Source: Platycnemis pennipes (lineage: Eukaryota > Arthropoda > Insecta > Odonata > Platycnemididae). Taken from it: a stretch of DNA of 64,000 nt. The notes under the pieces are model-generated. The model did not search any database. It saw nothing but the letters and a program-made list of their open reading frames with translations, and was not told the DNA's origin. Positions 1 through 10,975 of this stretch are shown in pieces (the first letter of the stretch is position 1; every line of letters begins with the position of its first letter). A program made the translations under genes and the position numbers. Location of the stretch: positions 112,923,271-112,987,270 of the forward strand of contig OW121851.1 in assembly GCA_933228895.1 (NCBI GenBank), in the 5' to 3' direction.

Positions 1-1540
1 ATTACGATGAAAAGACCTTCGTGAGCTTGTTGCCTTCATGGATGACGGAGTGCAAGGTATTTTTAAATGTTCCCGTTAGAGTTGCACGTGTGTCGCTGTT
101 TGTGACAGTGGTGGCCCTGTAGCGGAAGGCAAGGAAACTCCTTTTTTTTTCTCTCTCGAACGGTGATTTCTTTTTGGAATACACTTGCCGTTACAAATGA
201 CCAATATTTTGTGATATTTGCATCCCTATGCTCTCCATTTCATGTTAGTGAATTTGTGTTTTGCCATTGTGTCGCAAATAGTTTAATTAACCTGATTAAG
301 CCGTATCCGAAATAACGTAAGGAATCATCCTTATTATCGTTAACCATTATTGACTGAATTTTACGTCGACGTGATTTAATACTTTTGCCTTTGCACGTTG
401 ATATTATCGTTTGACAATTATTTCACGTCATAATTGTTTTATTAGTTACGAAATAACTGAATTTGTCAGAAGTCGAATCTTTTTGCTTCGGCGAAAATGT
501 TTCGGAAGTATTTCTTGCCCTGAGAATGATCAATTTAATGACTATACTGTTCAGTGCTTTTTTGCTCCACAGTTAGTTCTCATACTACATATATTTTCAA
601 ATATGTATTCTCTAATAAATATTCTCCGGTAAATGCACTTTCCTTGTGGCCCAAAGGGTTTGAAAATGTTTTAATTCTACTTCGACTGACTACCCTGTCA
701 GCCACCTCGAGAGAGTTGTTAGGGGGTGAGTTTCACTAAACATTGTGTTATGGACATGCACTAAAGTTTATATATACTACTTTCTTAGTGAGATAAATAT
801 CATGTAAGACGCAAAACTAAAAATTACAAATTTCATCTTAAATGTGAGGAAACCTTTGAGAAATACTGCTAACATGCATTAAATGTGTTCTGGGTTCATG
901 CAAGCAAGCTAAAATCTTCAAAATTCCACCATCTTGTTATAATATGTTTCGTTGGTTAATCTGTGTTTGTATAATGAGTGCGGTTGTATGTTCATGTTAA
1001 AGGACATTTATTTTATGAATTGATCATGGTATGGGGAAATTTTATTTTTGTAATTTTATTTGGCGAATTGTTCGGGGAAAGGACTAGTATTTGAATCTCT
1101 GTGATGCAGCGTATTTCTATAATATTCTTTTGAGTGAATTTGTCTTCCATTGAAGAATATAGTCTTTACAATTCTCTCTTTGTCGGAGGTTAACTCGTCT
1201 TCCCCGTACCTGTACAAAAGACTTAGTCTGGCTTGCTGTCGTCGCGTTTGAAGGGTCTCCCATCCCATTGTCTGTATCAACGAACTTTATCCCGTATCTT
1301 AACAATTGTTTACAAATGTGGCTGATATCCTCTGAATTTTATTTAAAATTCATAAGGAATCATAACACGAAATAATTAAGTATGAATGAGAGTATTACTC
1401 CGAAGGATGCCACCAAATAAAAGTATTTCGTTGGATCAGAATCAGTAAATTTGACCTTTCCCTCGTTTGAAAAAGCTGCAAATGAATTTAGCGGGTAGGT
1501 CGCGATGTTGGAATTGTCTCAAACGGATTCATTTCCTAAA
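1..1540. other. No recognisable gene or repeat
   Basis: AT-rich sequence with only short chance frames on both strands. I see no protein motif, RNA gene or repeat shared with the rest of the window. Confidence 0.5.
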
Positions 1541-1860
1541 GGGATGTGTTTGAAACGGTCGAGATAATCTCGAATAGGTAACCAAGGAATCACATGGTAC
1601 AAACACGAACGATTTGCAAATATGGTGTGTTTGAATCGCTCATTATAATGTCGCTTATTGTTTTTACATCAATTTTTCTCTTGCGGGGGCTCTATGAAGG
1701 GCGGGTGTGTTTGAAACAGTCGAGACTATCTCAAATAGGTAACCAAGGAGTTACGTGGTATAGACACCAATGGTTTGGAAATTTGGTGTGTTAAAACTAT
1801 TGATTACAATCTCATTAACTGTTTTAACTTGAGTTTTTCTCATCTTTCTCGACTATAGAA
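1541..1860 (+). mobile_element. Two direct copies of a 160-bp MITE
   Basis: Unit 1 spans about 1541-1694 and unit 2 about 1699-1860, head to tail. Both begin with TGTGTTTGAAAC, run through AATAGGTAACCAAGGA near the middle, and end in an AT-rich part with GAGTTTTTCTC. The complete copy at 46162-46330 shows ends GGGGGCTCT and, on the other strand, GGGGGGCTGT, so short terminal inverted repeats are likely. No coding capacity is visible. Calling it a MITE is inference from copy number, inverted ends and size. Confidence 0.7.
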
Positions 1861-1920
1861 TTTCCAGATGACATAAAATACAAGAGCAAACAATAAATGA
1901 GGTGGTAATCAGTGATTTTA

Positions 1921-2163
1921 ACGAACCAAATTTGCGAACCATTCGTGTTTATACCTCGTGATTCCTTGGTTACATATTCGAGATAATTCCGATGGTTTCA
2001 AATACAGCCTCCCTGGAGACAGACGAGAAACTCAAGTGAATATAATTAGTGAGATTGTAATGAGTTATTCAAATACACCGAATTTGCGAACAATTCGTGT
2101 TTGTAACACGTGACTCCTTGGTTTCCTATTCGAGATTATCCCGACAGTTTGAAACACACCCGC
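1921..2163 (-). mobile_element. Two further copies of the 160-bp MITE, inverted
   Basis: A partial unit at about 1921-2016 and a nearly full unit at about 2015-2163 lie on the opposite strand to the pair just upstream. Shared blocks are CCAAATTTGCGAACCATTCG, GACTCCTTGGTT and GTTTGAAACACA. The four units together form a two-plus-two inverted arrangement. A frame at 2097-2507 begins inside this repeat, so I do not treat it as a gene. Confidence 0.7.
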
Positions 2164-3261
2164 TGTGCTCGTTTCTCGAACCAATCTGCGAACCGAAGCC
2201 TGATCCTTCCCACCACCCTTCTCTCGTCCCAACCCCTCCTCTTCCTCTTTCTCCTTTGAGAATCCAAGATCGCGTAACTCGCGTCGAAAGGCTGCTGGGT
2301 GAACTCCCGGCACATGGGGGCGGATCATCGGGAGAAACGACCGATTCTGAGGTGAAGCCGCATGGCCTTTTTGAAGACCGTCGGGATTATTTCAGGTTAC
2401 TGCCTGGAATGTCCAGGTCAAAGGGTATCGGCTCCAGTCACGGAACTTGCTCCAATCCCCTTCTAGATTCGCAGAATCCTGGTGGATTCGAGCAGAAACG
2501 TCGTTAATTTACGAGCTTCTGCGAGGAAAACTTCCGTTATTTTCGTGATCAATCTGTTTTTTGTTCCTTAAATGGAAACTGAGCAATTCGGAAACGTGGG
2601 ATAAAAATGGTAATATTGGAAATGTAGGAAGTTACGAATGTCTGAAGGTATGTAATTGAGTTTCTGGCTGGAGATTTCGAAACAGCTTCATAGTAACTTC
2701 TAATTACCTATTGAAACAGTGGAAAATTGTAATTACTATTTGCTATCACGAAAGGCTCTCGAAATGCCTTATATTATGATTTTTCGTAAGTAAATTCGAA
2801 AAAAAAACGAGTAAAATGTTTGTTTTGAAGCAGATACCCATTTGTAGTGTAATGCAGTTTTTTCATTGTAACGGCACTGAAGAGGCATTATTAGTAATAA
2901 TTTTATTAAAAGATGCCGTCAATTCATCTGCGATATGAAGTTTTTCCCATCAACCTATTCTTTCGTTATAGTTAATTTTACATCCATGGGGGATAGTCAG
3001 TGAAATGTACGAACCGATCTCTTAAGCTGCAATGATTCCCCCTCCATCTGAAATGAAGTTGTTTGGTGTATTTTGGATTACGGGATTACTTTGGTTCCGC
3101 CACGAAATCAGTTGTTTTATACTTTATGAGGAGCTTTGTAGCTCATTTAATCTGAAGATGAGATTCTAGCGGATGTTGTCTTAGTCATTTGAAGAGTAGA
3201 AATTCTGATAGGGTATTCAATATGCTATTTGAACTGTTCATAGATTAGCGAATTATATTAA
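2164..3261. other. No recognisable feature
   Basis: The first 350 bases are C-rich on the + strand and hold an open frame with no recognisable motif. The rest is AT-rich without visible genes or repeats. Confidence 0.5.
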
Positions 3262-3345
3262 ACTAGCCGAAGGTGCCCGTTGAAATTCAACGGGAGGGAG
3301 AAATATAATAATTACAAAATAATTACCGAAAGTGCCGATTTCCTA
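3262..3345 (+). repeat. Degenerate dispersed repeat (possible)
   Basis: The block ACTAGCCGAAGGTGCCCGTT followed by GAAATTCAACGGG resembles a GCCCG..CGGG-type motif that I remember from dispersed arthropod repeats. No second copy exists in this window, so the call rests on memory alone. Confidence 0.25.
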
Positions 3346-4354
3346 AGAGGGAACGCTTAGTGTTATGTTTTAAAATACGTTGCCCGATTTACCTTCATGC
3401 CTAAGTGTTTTTAAACGTATTAGCAAGTTGAATTGGAAACATAGTTTCATCTACTACTTTTTTCCTCTAACGGAATAGGATTGATGTGCAACAGGTCTTC
3501 TCAAAACGACGTCATTTCCATTGTTGTCGAAATGCCCAGACACGATTTTTTTCCCCGTTACCATTTCACTGCGAGTTCGGCGAAGTGGAGGCCTCTTCAT
3601 TGATCCGAATCCTCCTGGCTGCTAAAACCAGGCTCTGCTGCAGTTTTCGGATTGTCGATACATTGAACTTTCGCTGCCCGCTCTTCTCCTGTTTTGTCTT
3701 CGTGCTCCACAAGGCACTCGCTTCCTCGTACTCCTTTTGTTTCGGTTTGTCGCAAAGAGAAAGAGAAGCTGACGTCATCTTTCCCTCGTCGCCATCCAAG
3801 GAGGCCATGCAGATTCCCTAGTTTAGATCTTTTGTCACCCTTTGCTCTCCCATGACTCAGCGTGCTTTCAGAAGTGCCTTCAAGCCCTCGTTTCGCTGTA
3901 CGTTTTTCAATTTTTTTACAAGCATGCCATTAATTTTTAGTTTCATGTGCTCGCCCTACTCCCAAGTTTCCAAGGTCGTTTTTATAATGAATCCCGAGCT
4001 AAAATGAGGCACCCTTTGAATAAGGCAAACGTGTTTTAATAAGCGCCTCCAGCAGCTGGTTTATCATACGGCTTGAACCCTGAAATTTTTATGGATAAAT
4101 TTACTTATACTCGTGAATTGGCTTGCGGTCTCTTTTGTACCTACTTTCAAAGTATACGACACCCTACTAAGAATTTCGATTCTAACGTTTCATCTCTAAT
4201 TTGTCAAGTATATTATATTTCCAATGGTTTTAATCGAGTGAGGCCCAATGAAGCTTGTGATCAGTCATATCTGAAATATATTGGAAGCTTAGTCTTATGG
4301 CTACCCTCTGGTCATCATCGTCAGTATTTCAATCCTAGTATTGATTTACTGCAG
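3346..4354. other. No recognisable feature
   Basis: An open frame of 111 residues at 3486-3821 is Cys- and Phe-rich, overlaps an equally long antisense frame, and shows no family motif. Nothing else stands out. Confidence 0.45.
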
Positions 4355-4690
4355 TCCTCCATTCTGCCCTATTCATTGTTAATTCCCTTACGCCCTGCTA
4401 TGTTTTCTCTTTCCCATCCTTCTTTATTTGTCCTATATACTTATCTCTTGGTCTTCCTTATGGGACCTTCCCTTCAATTTTCCCTTCTATTAAATTTATT
4501 ACTAATACATTGTGTATAGAGTAATGTCCAATCCATCTGGTTCTTCTTTGCCGTAGGGTTTTTCATATTGTCCTTTCTTCATCTGCTCTTCTGTACACCT
4601 CTTCGTTCCTCATTTGTGTTCCCTCTCGTGTGCACTTTAATTTTTATGTGCGTTAATATCTTAGGGACTCGTTTTTTTCCTTGCCTTGAT
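4355..4690 (-). mobile_element. RTE-like LINE, C-terminal remnant
   Basis: Conceptual translation of the minus strand, with stops and shifts, gives the order seen at the C-terminus of RTE-type LINE polyproteins. It reads VYRRADEERTI, then RRTRWIGH, then IEGKIEGKVP, then GRPRDKYIGQIKKD, ending near AEWR. In intact relatives this lies after the reverse transcriptase palm and joins the polymerase to the 3' end. Several in-frame stops show it is dead. No upstream RT motifs (FxDD, LPQG) are visible next to it, so it is a short 5'-truncated or eroded copy. Three other fragments of this type occur in the window (10.2-10.9, 56.9 and 61.7 kb), all on the same strand. Confidence 0.7.
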
Positions 4691-4705
4691 ACCTTTTCTT
4701 TTTTA

Positions 4706-5804
4706 TATGGGTCATTCCACCTCAATTCAACAAACGTTTGTCCCTTAGGGTCTCAGATTTTGATAAAAATTGGTGTATGGGAACAAAATCAACTCAAACT
4801 GAATACCCTCAAACAGTGTTGTGAAAAAAAAATTTTTGAGCGAATTATGCATGTTTTAATTTTTTCGCATTTTTAGCAAAAAACCGAGCCTTAAATCATA
4901 TTATCACTTATATCTCTGCTTGTAATTGTCATACAACAATGATTAATAGCTCTTTTTAAAGCTAAATCTTTATTAAATGCAAGTATATCAATAAAAAATT
5001 ATTTTATTTTAAACCCTATTGTTGTTCATTACTAATGTTTAAAAAATTGTTGATAAACTTTTCTCAAATACTCACTCTCAGAATCAGCCGAAACTTTTTT
5101 TCCATAATCTAAGCATACCCAGCTAACTATTCCAAAAATAAAATTTAGTGGCAATTCATAAATGCGTTTTTTATAAATATTTAAACATTTACAATTTTCT
5201 CACTCGCGGCCCGTCGGCTCCCCCATTTGGAATACATGCAGCAGACACGCGATGCAAGCGATGCTTCGAGCATATAACAATATGCTCGAAAAATTAGAAT
5301 ATTTTTAGTCTTTTTGATTTGCTTCATGCTTTTAACCTGTCGCATGCATGAACTTAGGGAATTTTTTTCTCCTGCAAAGTGCTTTTATTCATTTCATCTT
5401 TTCAATTTTCAGTGAAACCCTCGTAGAAATATTCAAATACTTTCGTTAAGGCAGTGTGTCTAATGAATTACTAACCACTGCCTCGCACGAGTAGTCATCA
5501 ATATATTCGTGTCGTATTTTCATACATTTAATTTCAGTTTATGCCTTTATTATCGTATACTCAAGTGCTTAGGGTAATATGAGTTTATGGCATTGTTATT
5601 TTATGGCATAATTTTGTCTCCGGGCGGAATTTAAAAATGATGCGAGTGCCCAAATTAATGTTTCACTCCTTCATGTAAATTAATTTTGTCGTTTGCATAG
5701 TGAGGTCATGGCTGGAGCATCAATTTATCGTGACTATGGGCCAAAGTCAGGATTTCAACTACAGTATTTATAGCTTTACGATCGTTTTCAGCTTATCTAC
5801 CTAA
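4706..5804. other. AT-rich stretch, possible single transposon end
   Basis: At about 4709 the sequence GGGTCATTCCACCTCAATT resembles terminal inverted repeats (GGGTCATTCCA-type) that I recall from many animal DNA transposons. I found no matching opposite end. The rest is very AT-rich with no gene. Confidence 0.3.
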
Positions 5805-6684
5805 ATCTCTACTTATGTCTGCAGATTCACCCTGCAAAGTAGGTATTACTTCTTAGCGCCATGCTGTATACCGCTTTTAACCATATCGGGGAAAGTCTGT
5901 TTGCCCTTTTGAACTCATGATTGAGATTTTATAGCGGAAGGAGTAGAAGTGAGACTGCAGTTGAGATCATTGGTCATATTATAAAATCTCAACTCAGTTC
6001 TCAGTTTTTACTTCTTACGTCCCAAAATCTTACCGCGAGTCAAATTGGTGTACAGATTCTACCTGCAATTATGGTATTACTTCTCAGCGTGTCGCTGAAA
6101 ACTGATTTGTGATTCTGAATGTGGCTGGGTCATATTCAGAGTCTTAATTACAGTCTCACTTCTACTACTTACGTCATAAAATCTCTATTACGAGTTCGGA
6201 AGGGTGTCCAGATTCTTCTAGATATGCTTCGAAGCGGCATACATCGTGGTAATACCAATTTTGCAGGGTGAATCTGCACACCAATTTGACTCGGAAGCAA
6301 GTATTTTAGGACGTAAGAAGTGGAAGCGAGACTGTATTGGAGATTCTGATTATGGCCCTAAATCTCAATTAAGAGATCAAAAGGATGTACATATTCTCCG
6401 TAGCGGTGTACAGCGTGTCGCTGAGAAGTGCTTCCACCTTTCCACCTTCCTCCCCTTCCAAAAAGGGTGCCTGTACATAACCACTAACCTATGCTAAATA
6501 ACGCATTATCGGTCGCCTCCTAATACAACAACAACCAGTGGCGCACGCAGAAAATTTTTAATCTGTAAACAAATATGCCTCGTTGTAGGCATTTTAGGAG
6601 CAGTAAAAGCTGAGAACAGAGTTGAGATTCTGAACATGGCCAAGGATCTAAACTACAGTCTCACTTCTACTGCTTACGTCTCAG
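5805..6684. repeat. Cluster of interleaved direct and inverted short repeats
   Basis: The phrase ACAGTCTCACTTCTACT is at 6150-6166 and again at about 6655-6671. Its reverse complement is at about 5942-5960 (one mismatch), and a diverged inverted form is at 6309-6337. GCAGATTCACCCTGCAAA (about 5821-5838) is inverted at about 6262-6280. Blocks meaning GAGATTCTGA..ATGGCC also recur near 6340 and 6624. This looks like several decayed fold-back elements inserted together. No coding capacity is seen. Confidence 0.6.
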
Positions 6685-7208
6685 CAGTGCGCGAATACCT
6701 TCCTCCTGGTCGTTTCAGAAAACCTAGGCACGCGGCTCCGCCGTATTAACCTCCCCCGAAGTTGAAAGGAAATGCGAGGAAGCTGGTATTCACGTGAGCA
6801 TTCTATTTGCTGCTCTTCCCAGGCAACGCCCCATTCCCATCATTCTCCTTGCGACCGGGAGGAGATTGCGTGGGGGTCGCGGTGCTAAGCCGTCGCAGCC
6901 TTGTTCACGTCGACTGATGGGGCTGGGGGTAGTGTGCGAGGGAGGAGGAGATGTCAGGCCCGCGGTTGGCGCTGTGTTATGTGGCGTGACCCGCCTCCGA
7001 CTACCTTCAACCCTTCACCCGCTCGCTCTTCAAAAATTCCTCCGAGCGACACACGTTGAAATACCGGTGTGCCTTTGTTTATCAGTTAGCAACAGGTATG
7101 GCCCATAGCTAATTATCATTATTAATTGTTGTTGCCATTCGAAGAGGTAACCGATGACTATGTTCATTTGCGTCTATTAGGGTAGAATGATATTCGTGAA
7201 GAGGTACG
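6685..7208. other. No gene; moderately GC-rich patch
   Basis: Positions 6790-7060 are richer in G+C and CpG than their surroundings and hold an open frame of 104 residues without a recognised motif. I cannot say whether it is functional. Confidence 0.4.
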
Positions 7209-7976
7209 AATGGGGAATATGCATGAAATTTGTTGCTCGAAGATTAATGATGTACTTGATGCGAAATTTTCTCACCAATTTAAATATATAAGCCAAATTT
7301 TTCTACGCCCACCACAAAGATTATTAAATGATATTAAAATGTTCCCGAAAATCGACGAAAGTCACGTGACCTGAAACGTCTTCTGACGTCATTGCACGGT
7401 ATAGGTTCCATATTGCTACGGAGATAGACATTTATATTTAAAAGAAAACGAAGTGAATGTATTGTTTTGAGGTTTTTAGCCGTTTCTCGAAAGAAACGAT
7501 GACTGAAAAAATACTTAAAAAAGCATATTCCGACAATTTCCGTTAGTCGACTCCCTTATGGCGGCGTTCTTCTAAAAAAAACCAGCGATTGCATAGACGT
7601 AGTAGAAATTCTTGGGCACTAAACAGGCATTATATAATTAATGGACGATTTGCTCGTTACCATCCATACTACGTGAATAAAAAATCAAAACACAATCGTT
7701 TATTGCAACAAAAAATGAGGTAAATACATACGTTATCGCCAAGTATTCATTTAACAACTTACCTCCAAGCATAAACAAATAAACAACGCCCTTAGTGATA
7801 CCGTGCCGTGACGTCATGCGATGACGTCGTGTTTTTAAGCTGCCGAAAAAGTACAATTTTCAAATAGTAATATCTTTGTAACGCAACTTAATTCTTCAGC
7901 AAAATTTTCGCCAGCACATTTTAGCTAATAAACTTCACATTCAAAGAGTTATAAGAAATAGTGAATGTTCCCCATT
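7209..7976 (+). mobile_element. 770-bp MITE-like element, copy 1
   Basis: This block matches 12872-13641 in reverse orientation over its whole length at roughly 90 percent by eye. Its ends are AATGGGGAATATGCATG on the left and, read inward on the other strand, AATGGGGAACATTCACTA on the right, so the first nine bases form a terminal inverted repeat. It carries two perfect TGACGTCA octamers at 7384-7391 and 7809-7816 and a CTACGCCCACC box at 7303-7313. No open frame is preserved between the copies, so it is probably non-autonomous. The superfamily is unassigned because no clear target duplication is visible here. Confidence 0.8.
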
Positions 7977-8129
7977 CAGGGAGTGGAGGAAGCGTCGAGA
8001 GTAAGCCTTGATATTATCTTGCTGTTAACTAAAGGCGTTAGGTGATCCACTGTTTTTCACTGTCCCATTCTACGGACGGAGTATTGAACTCTATTTATCA
8101 ACATTCATTTATATGTATCTATCTATCTA

Positions 8130-8870
8130 CGCAATACACTGCGATCTACCGAGAAGATGTGTGGCAGTGGGTGAAAATCTCCCAACATGCACTTCTGTTA
8201 TGCAACTAAGAGACAGTATATACTGACAGAAAAACGTGAACGATGTATTTTTCACACCATTTATTGAATTAATAAACTCTACCGGTTTCGACACACTCGT
8301 GTCATTATGAAGGGTACTCTGACACGAGATGTCGAAACCGGAAGGGTTTAGTAATCGATTAAAGTGTGCGAAAAATGCACCGTTAAAGTTTTTCTGTCAG
8401 TATATTACTTTTTCACTAAGTGCCGCCTGATTCGGATCAATTTAAGCTACAATGCTACTGCAGCATGGGGACATGCTAGGTATAAGATTCACATGCAACT
8501 AGATGGTTAGTGTCTACATTGTGACGAAGTGAGTACTGGTTAGAAAGGTTTTGTCACTAAACTACAGACTACCCCAACAAAGTTTTACTTACGTATCCCT
8601 TTGCCTATTATGTTCTCTCGTGGTACGCGGAAAAATGACGTTTGTAATATATCCGTATGACAATCTATCTCGCTAATCTTGTTTATCTGATTAAACCTAA
8701 CATAATACGCAGGGCTTCTAAATATATATATGTAATGTCATCTGTAAACAAATCAGCTTCGAATTTGCAATGAAGTTTTACCCTAAATTTTACTATTAAC
8801 TCTGTATAAAGAGTTAAACTTCTATTGTTTGACACCTCCCCTTATCTACTTTTCTATTTTGTGTTCTTTT
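8130..8870 (-). mobile_element. LINE-B fragment, minus strand, interrupted
   Basis: The 3' end is at about 8130-8210 (GATGTGTGGCAGTGGGTGA block), and LINE-B sequence resumes at about 8447-8870. The later part matches the LINE-B 3' untranslated and reverse-transcriptase tail at 58213-58805, for example CATGCAACTAGATGGTTAGT, TATTATGTTCTCT and CTAGCATAATACGC-like blocks. A fold-back element sits between the two parts at 8219-8404. The copy is 5'-truncated and diverged. Confidence 0.75.
8219..8404. mobile_element. Fold-back MITE nested in LINE-B
   Basis: The outer ends ATACTGACAGAAAAAC and GTTTTTCTGTCAGTAT are perfect inverted repeats that continue with mismatches for about 38 bases. An inner hairpin is built from ACCGGTTTCGACA and TGTCGAAACCGG around a TCGTGTCA/TGACACGA pair. 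Flanking TA on both sides would fit a Tc1/mariner-type target duplication. It has no coding capacity. Flanking LINE-B sequence shows that it inserted after the LINE. Confidence 0.75.
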
Positions 8871-10197
8871 TAAACTCATCTTAGGAGAAGATTTCTTTTG
8901 GGCTTTTTCCATTTTCATAGTATTGGGGGAACATTTGTCTTTTTAGATCATTTGTTTTTACGCACTGAAAAATAAAATACTACCATTATTCCCCTGTTTA
9001 GTCAATTTTTTATTCTTTCAGCTTGATTTAAATGGAATTTGAATCTATTGAGATGCCGAATTCAATTAATATATTCCGTTTCATTGTAGCTGTTCTTAAA
9101 TTATTACTAAACAGAATTGCGAGCAGGAGGATTATTAGTAAGGAATTGAACCACGCAAGGTATCGCAAGGAATGGTAAAGAATCGCAACCTCGCATTTGT
9201 GAAGTCGTTCGCTTGGTATACTAGTGGAAATATATTACTGATTCCCATTTGGATCATACTCTTTGGATATGTGATACGAAGTATAGGATTATTCTCATTT
9301 GTTTGGAAATAATTTAAAAACAAACTGTTATAATCGTAATTCAATTTAACTCATGCTTTTTAAAGCCCTAAAAGGATTGAGTTAATTGAATTAACATCAA
9401 GATTTTGGTAAGTGGGAAAAGGATTTAGGTACACTTTTGCAGCCTACGTTGTGTTGTTTATTTATGCTACGTTATTCTTTGTAGGTGAAAGGACGGACTA
9501 CTCTTTATATCGCTGATTCACAACTAATCTATTTTATAATGCAGTTTTAGCATCCATTAGTTACAGGCGTATGTTAAAAATAAAATGTTGATAAATGGCA
9601 GTTGAAGGCTACTCAAATATATGGATCCATCTTTGCACTGATCTAACGTTCGTTGGGAATCCGAACAGCTGACAGTTTCATTTCAAACTGGTTGCCTTGC
9701 TTGATTACTCGTGATGCGCGATGTTTTCTTCCAGAAGTGCTTCTTGCACGTCACTCCGCAAGCTGGTGCCTCTTACGTTAAAAGGCTACGCCTTTCACGG
9801 GTATATATTCTTGATTCGAGTACGTCAGGTAGTTGGATATTTCTCGGTCGATGTTGATGGTGACCGCTTTCCTTCTGCATCTCTAAGAGAATGTTACTTA
9901 ACACGCCTGATGTGGGAATGAATTATATTTTTTTTTGCATACTCTCCACAATCGCCTCAGCTACCCCGCTGCGACAAGTGAAGCGTGCGAAGGGCATTGC
10001 ACTGACGAAAAGTCAACGGTGAGACCGGGATCGGGACAGAACCCAGAGCCGTGATACGCATCTCTAAATCTTGCTCTCTCGAACCGGATTTGAAGCGATT
10101 AGCTTCATTCCGTGGCGGTGGCTCATCATTTGAGACATTTAATCCTTGCAAATTCATAGAAGGTGATCATCCCCCTTCAATACCAATTTCCGCTGAG
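8871..10197. other. No recognisable feature
   Basis: AT-rich sequence with short chance frames only. Confidence 0.45.
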
Positions 10198-10290
10198 GAT
10201 TGCTTTGACGCAACTCTCCACTCGGCTAACCTCTTCATATTTATGTGATTTTTCCCTCTGACATCCTTCACTGCATGCTCCATGCATGTA
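10198..10290 (-). mobile_element. RTE-like LINE, extreme C-terminal fragment
   Basis: Minus-strand translation gives YMEHAVKDVRGKNHINMKRL followed by AEWRVASKQSS. This closely parallels the intact frame at 61650-61885 (EQVVKDVKEKNYVNMKRLAD). The preceding part of the same polyprotein is at 10725-10975, so this copy appears split by the intervening reverse-transcriptase fragment. Confidence 0.7.
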
Positions 10291-10399
10291 GGCAGGGGTA
10301 AACTCCTTTTTTTCCCTAGGTAAACTCATACGTGAAATAATGTGTTTACCCTAGGAAAGATCATGTGTCGGTCTTCTTCTAAGGTATTTAATGGACTCC

Positions 10400-10724
10400 A
10401 TGTTTGTTAATTTATTATTACATATTTTTTGAGTGGCTTGAGGAGAATTATTCTTTTTCCAAAAATTCTTTTCAATTTTTTTCAAATTTAATTCAATTTT
10501 CCTTGTATAACAACAGTTTTCAATTGCTTTTAGGTCGTCATTTAAATATTCTAGATCGTTTGGTCATAGACGTTCCCTGTACACTACTGCGTCATTGAAA
10601 AATAGGCAAATCTTATTTTTACCACCTTATTGATATCATTTATGCTTAGAAGGAACAAGAGTGGACCCATCACACTACCCTGTGGCAGACCCGAAGTGAC
10701 TTCAATTTATCCTTCCCTCTGCGA
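10400..10724 (-). mobile_element. Reverse transcriptase fragment of a CR1/Jockey-type LINE
   Basis: Reading the minus strand from about 10705 gives TSGLPQGSVMGPLLFLLSIN, the RT motif (GxPQGSxLGPLLFLLYINDL in relatives) that precedes the catalytic aspartates. About 25 residues on, the place of the FADD catalytic box reads FSMTQ and is followed by stops, so the copy is dead. It then trails into sequence resembling the AIENW..WKI part of such RTs. It lies between two pieces of an RTE-like LINE and is probably nested in it. Confidence 0.75.
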
Positions 10725-10975
10725 CTGTCATCGCTACCATCATGTCTCAAGGTATGACGGATTAGGTCGTCCCGTCTTCTTTTTTTATGTTTTCAGGAGA
10801 CGTTCCACCCTTCTTAGGAAATCGTTTGTTTCTCAGTCTATCCATTTTCGTCAACCTTCTGTAAGAGCACATATCACAGGCTTTTCAGCCTCGTCTTCTC
10901 TGCTGCTGTTATCGTTAATTCTTCACTGCCGTAAAGAAACGTCCTCTAGTTGTTAGTTCTGATGATGCTTCCTTA
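10725..10975 (-). mobile_element. RTE-like LINE, post-RT region fragment
   Basis: Minus-strand translation, with stops, runs YGSEELTI, AAEKTRLKS, LLQKVDENG, then RRRDDLIRHTLRH. This is the usual order YGSExWTI..EKKRLEAFE..RLLKI..RRxRLIGHILRHD found after the RT domain of RTE-type elements. With 10198-10290 on the same strand it forms one broken copy. Confidence 0.65.

Noticed and set aside
4706..4876. Complete DNA transposon with GGGTCATTCCA ends
   Set aside because: Only one end is visible and no matching inverted terminus was found in the following sequence.
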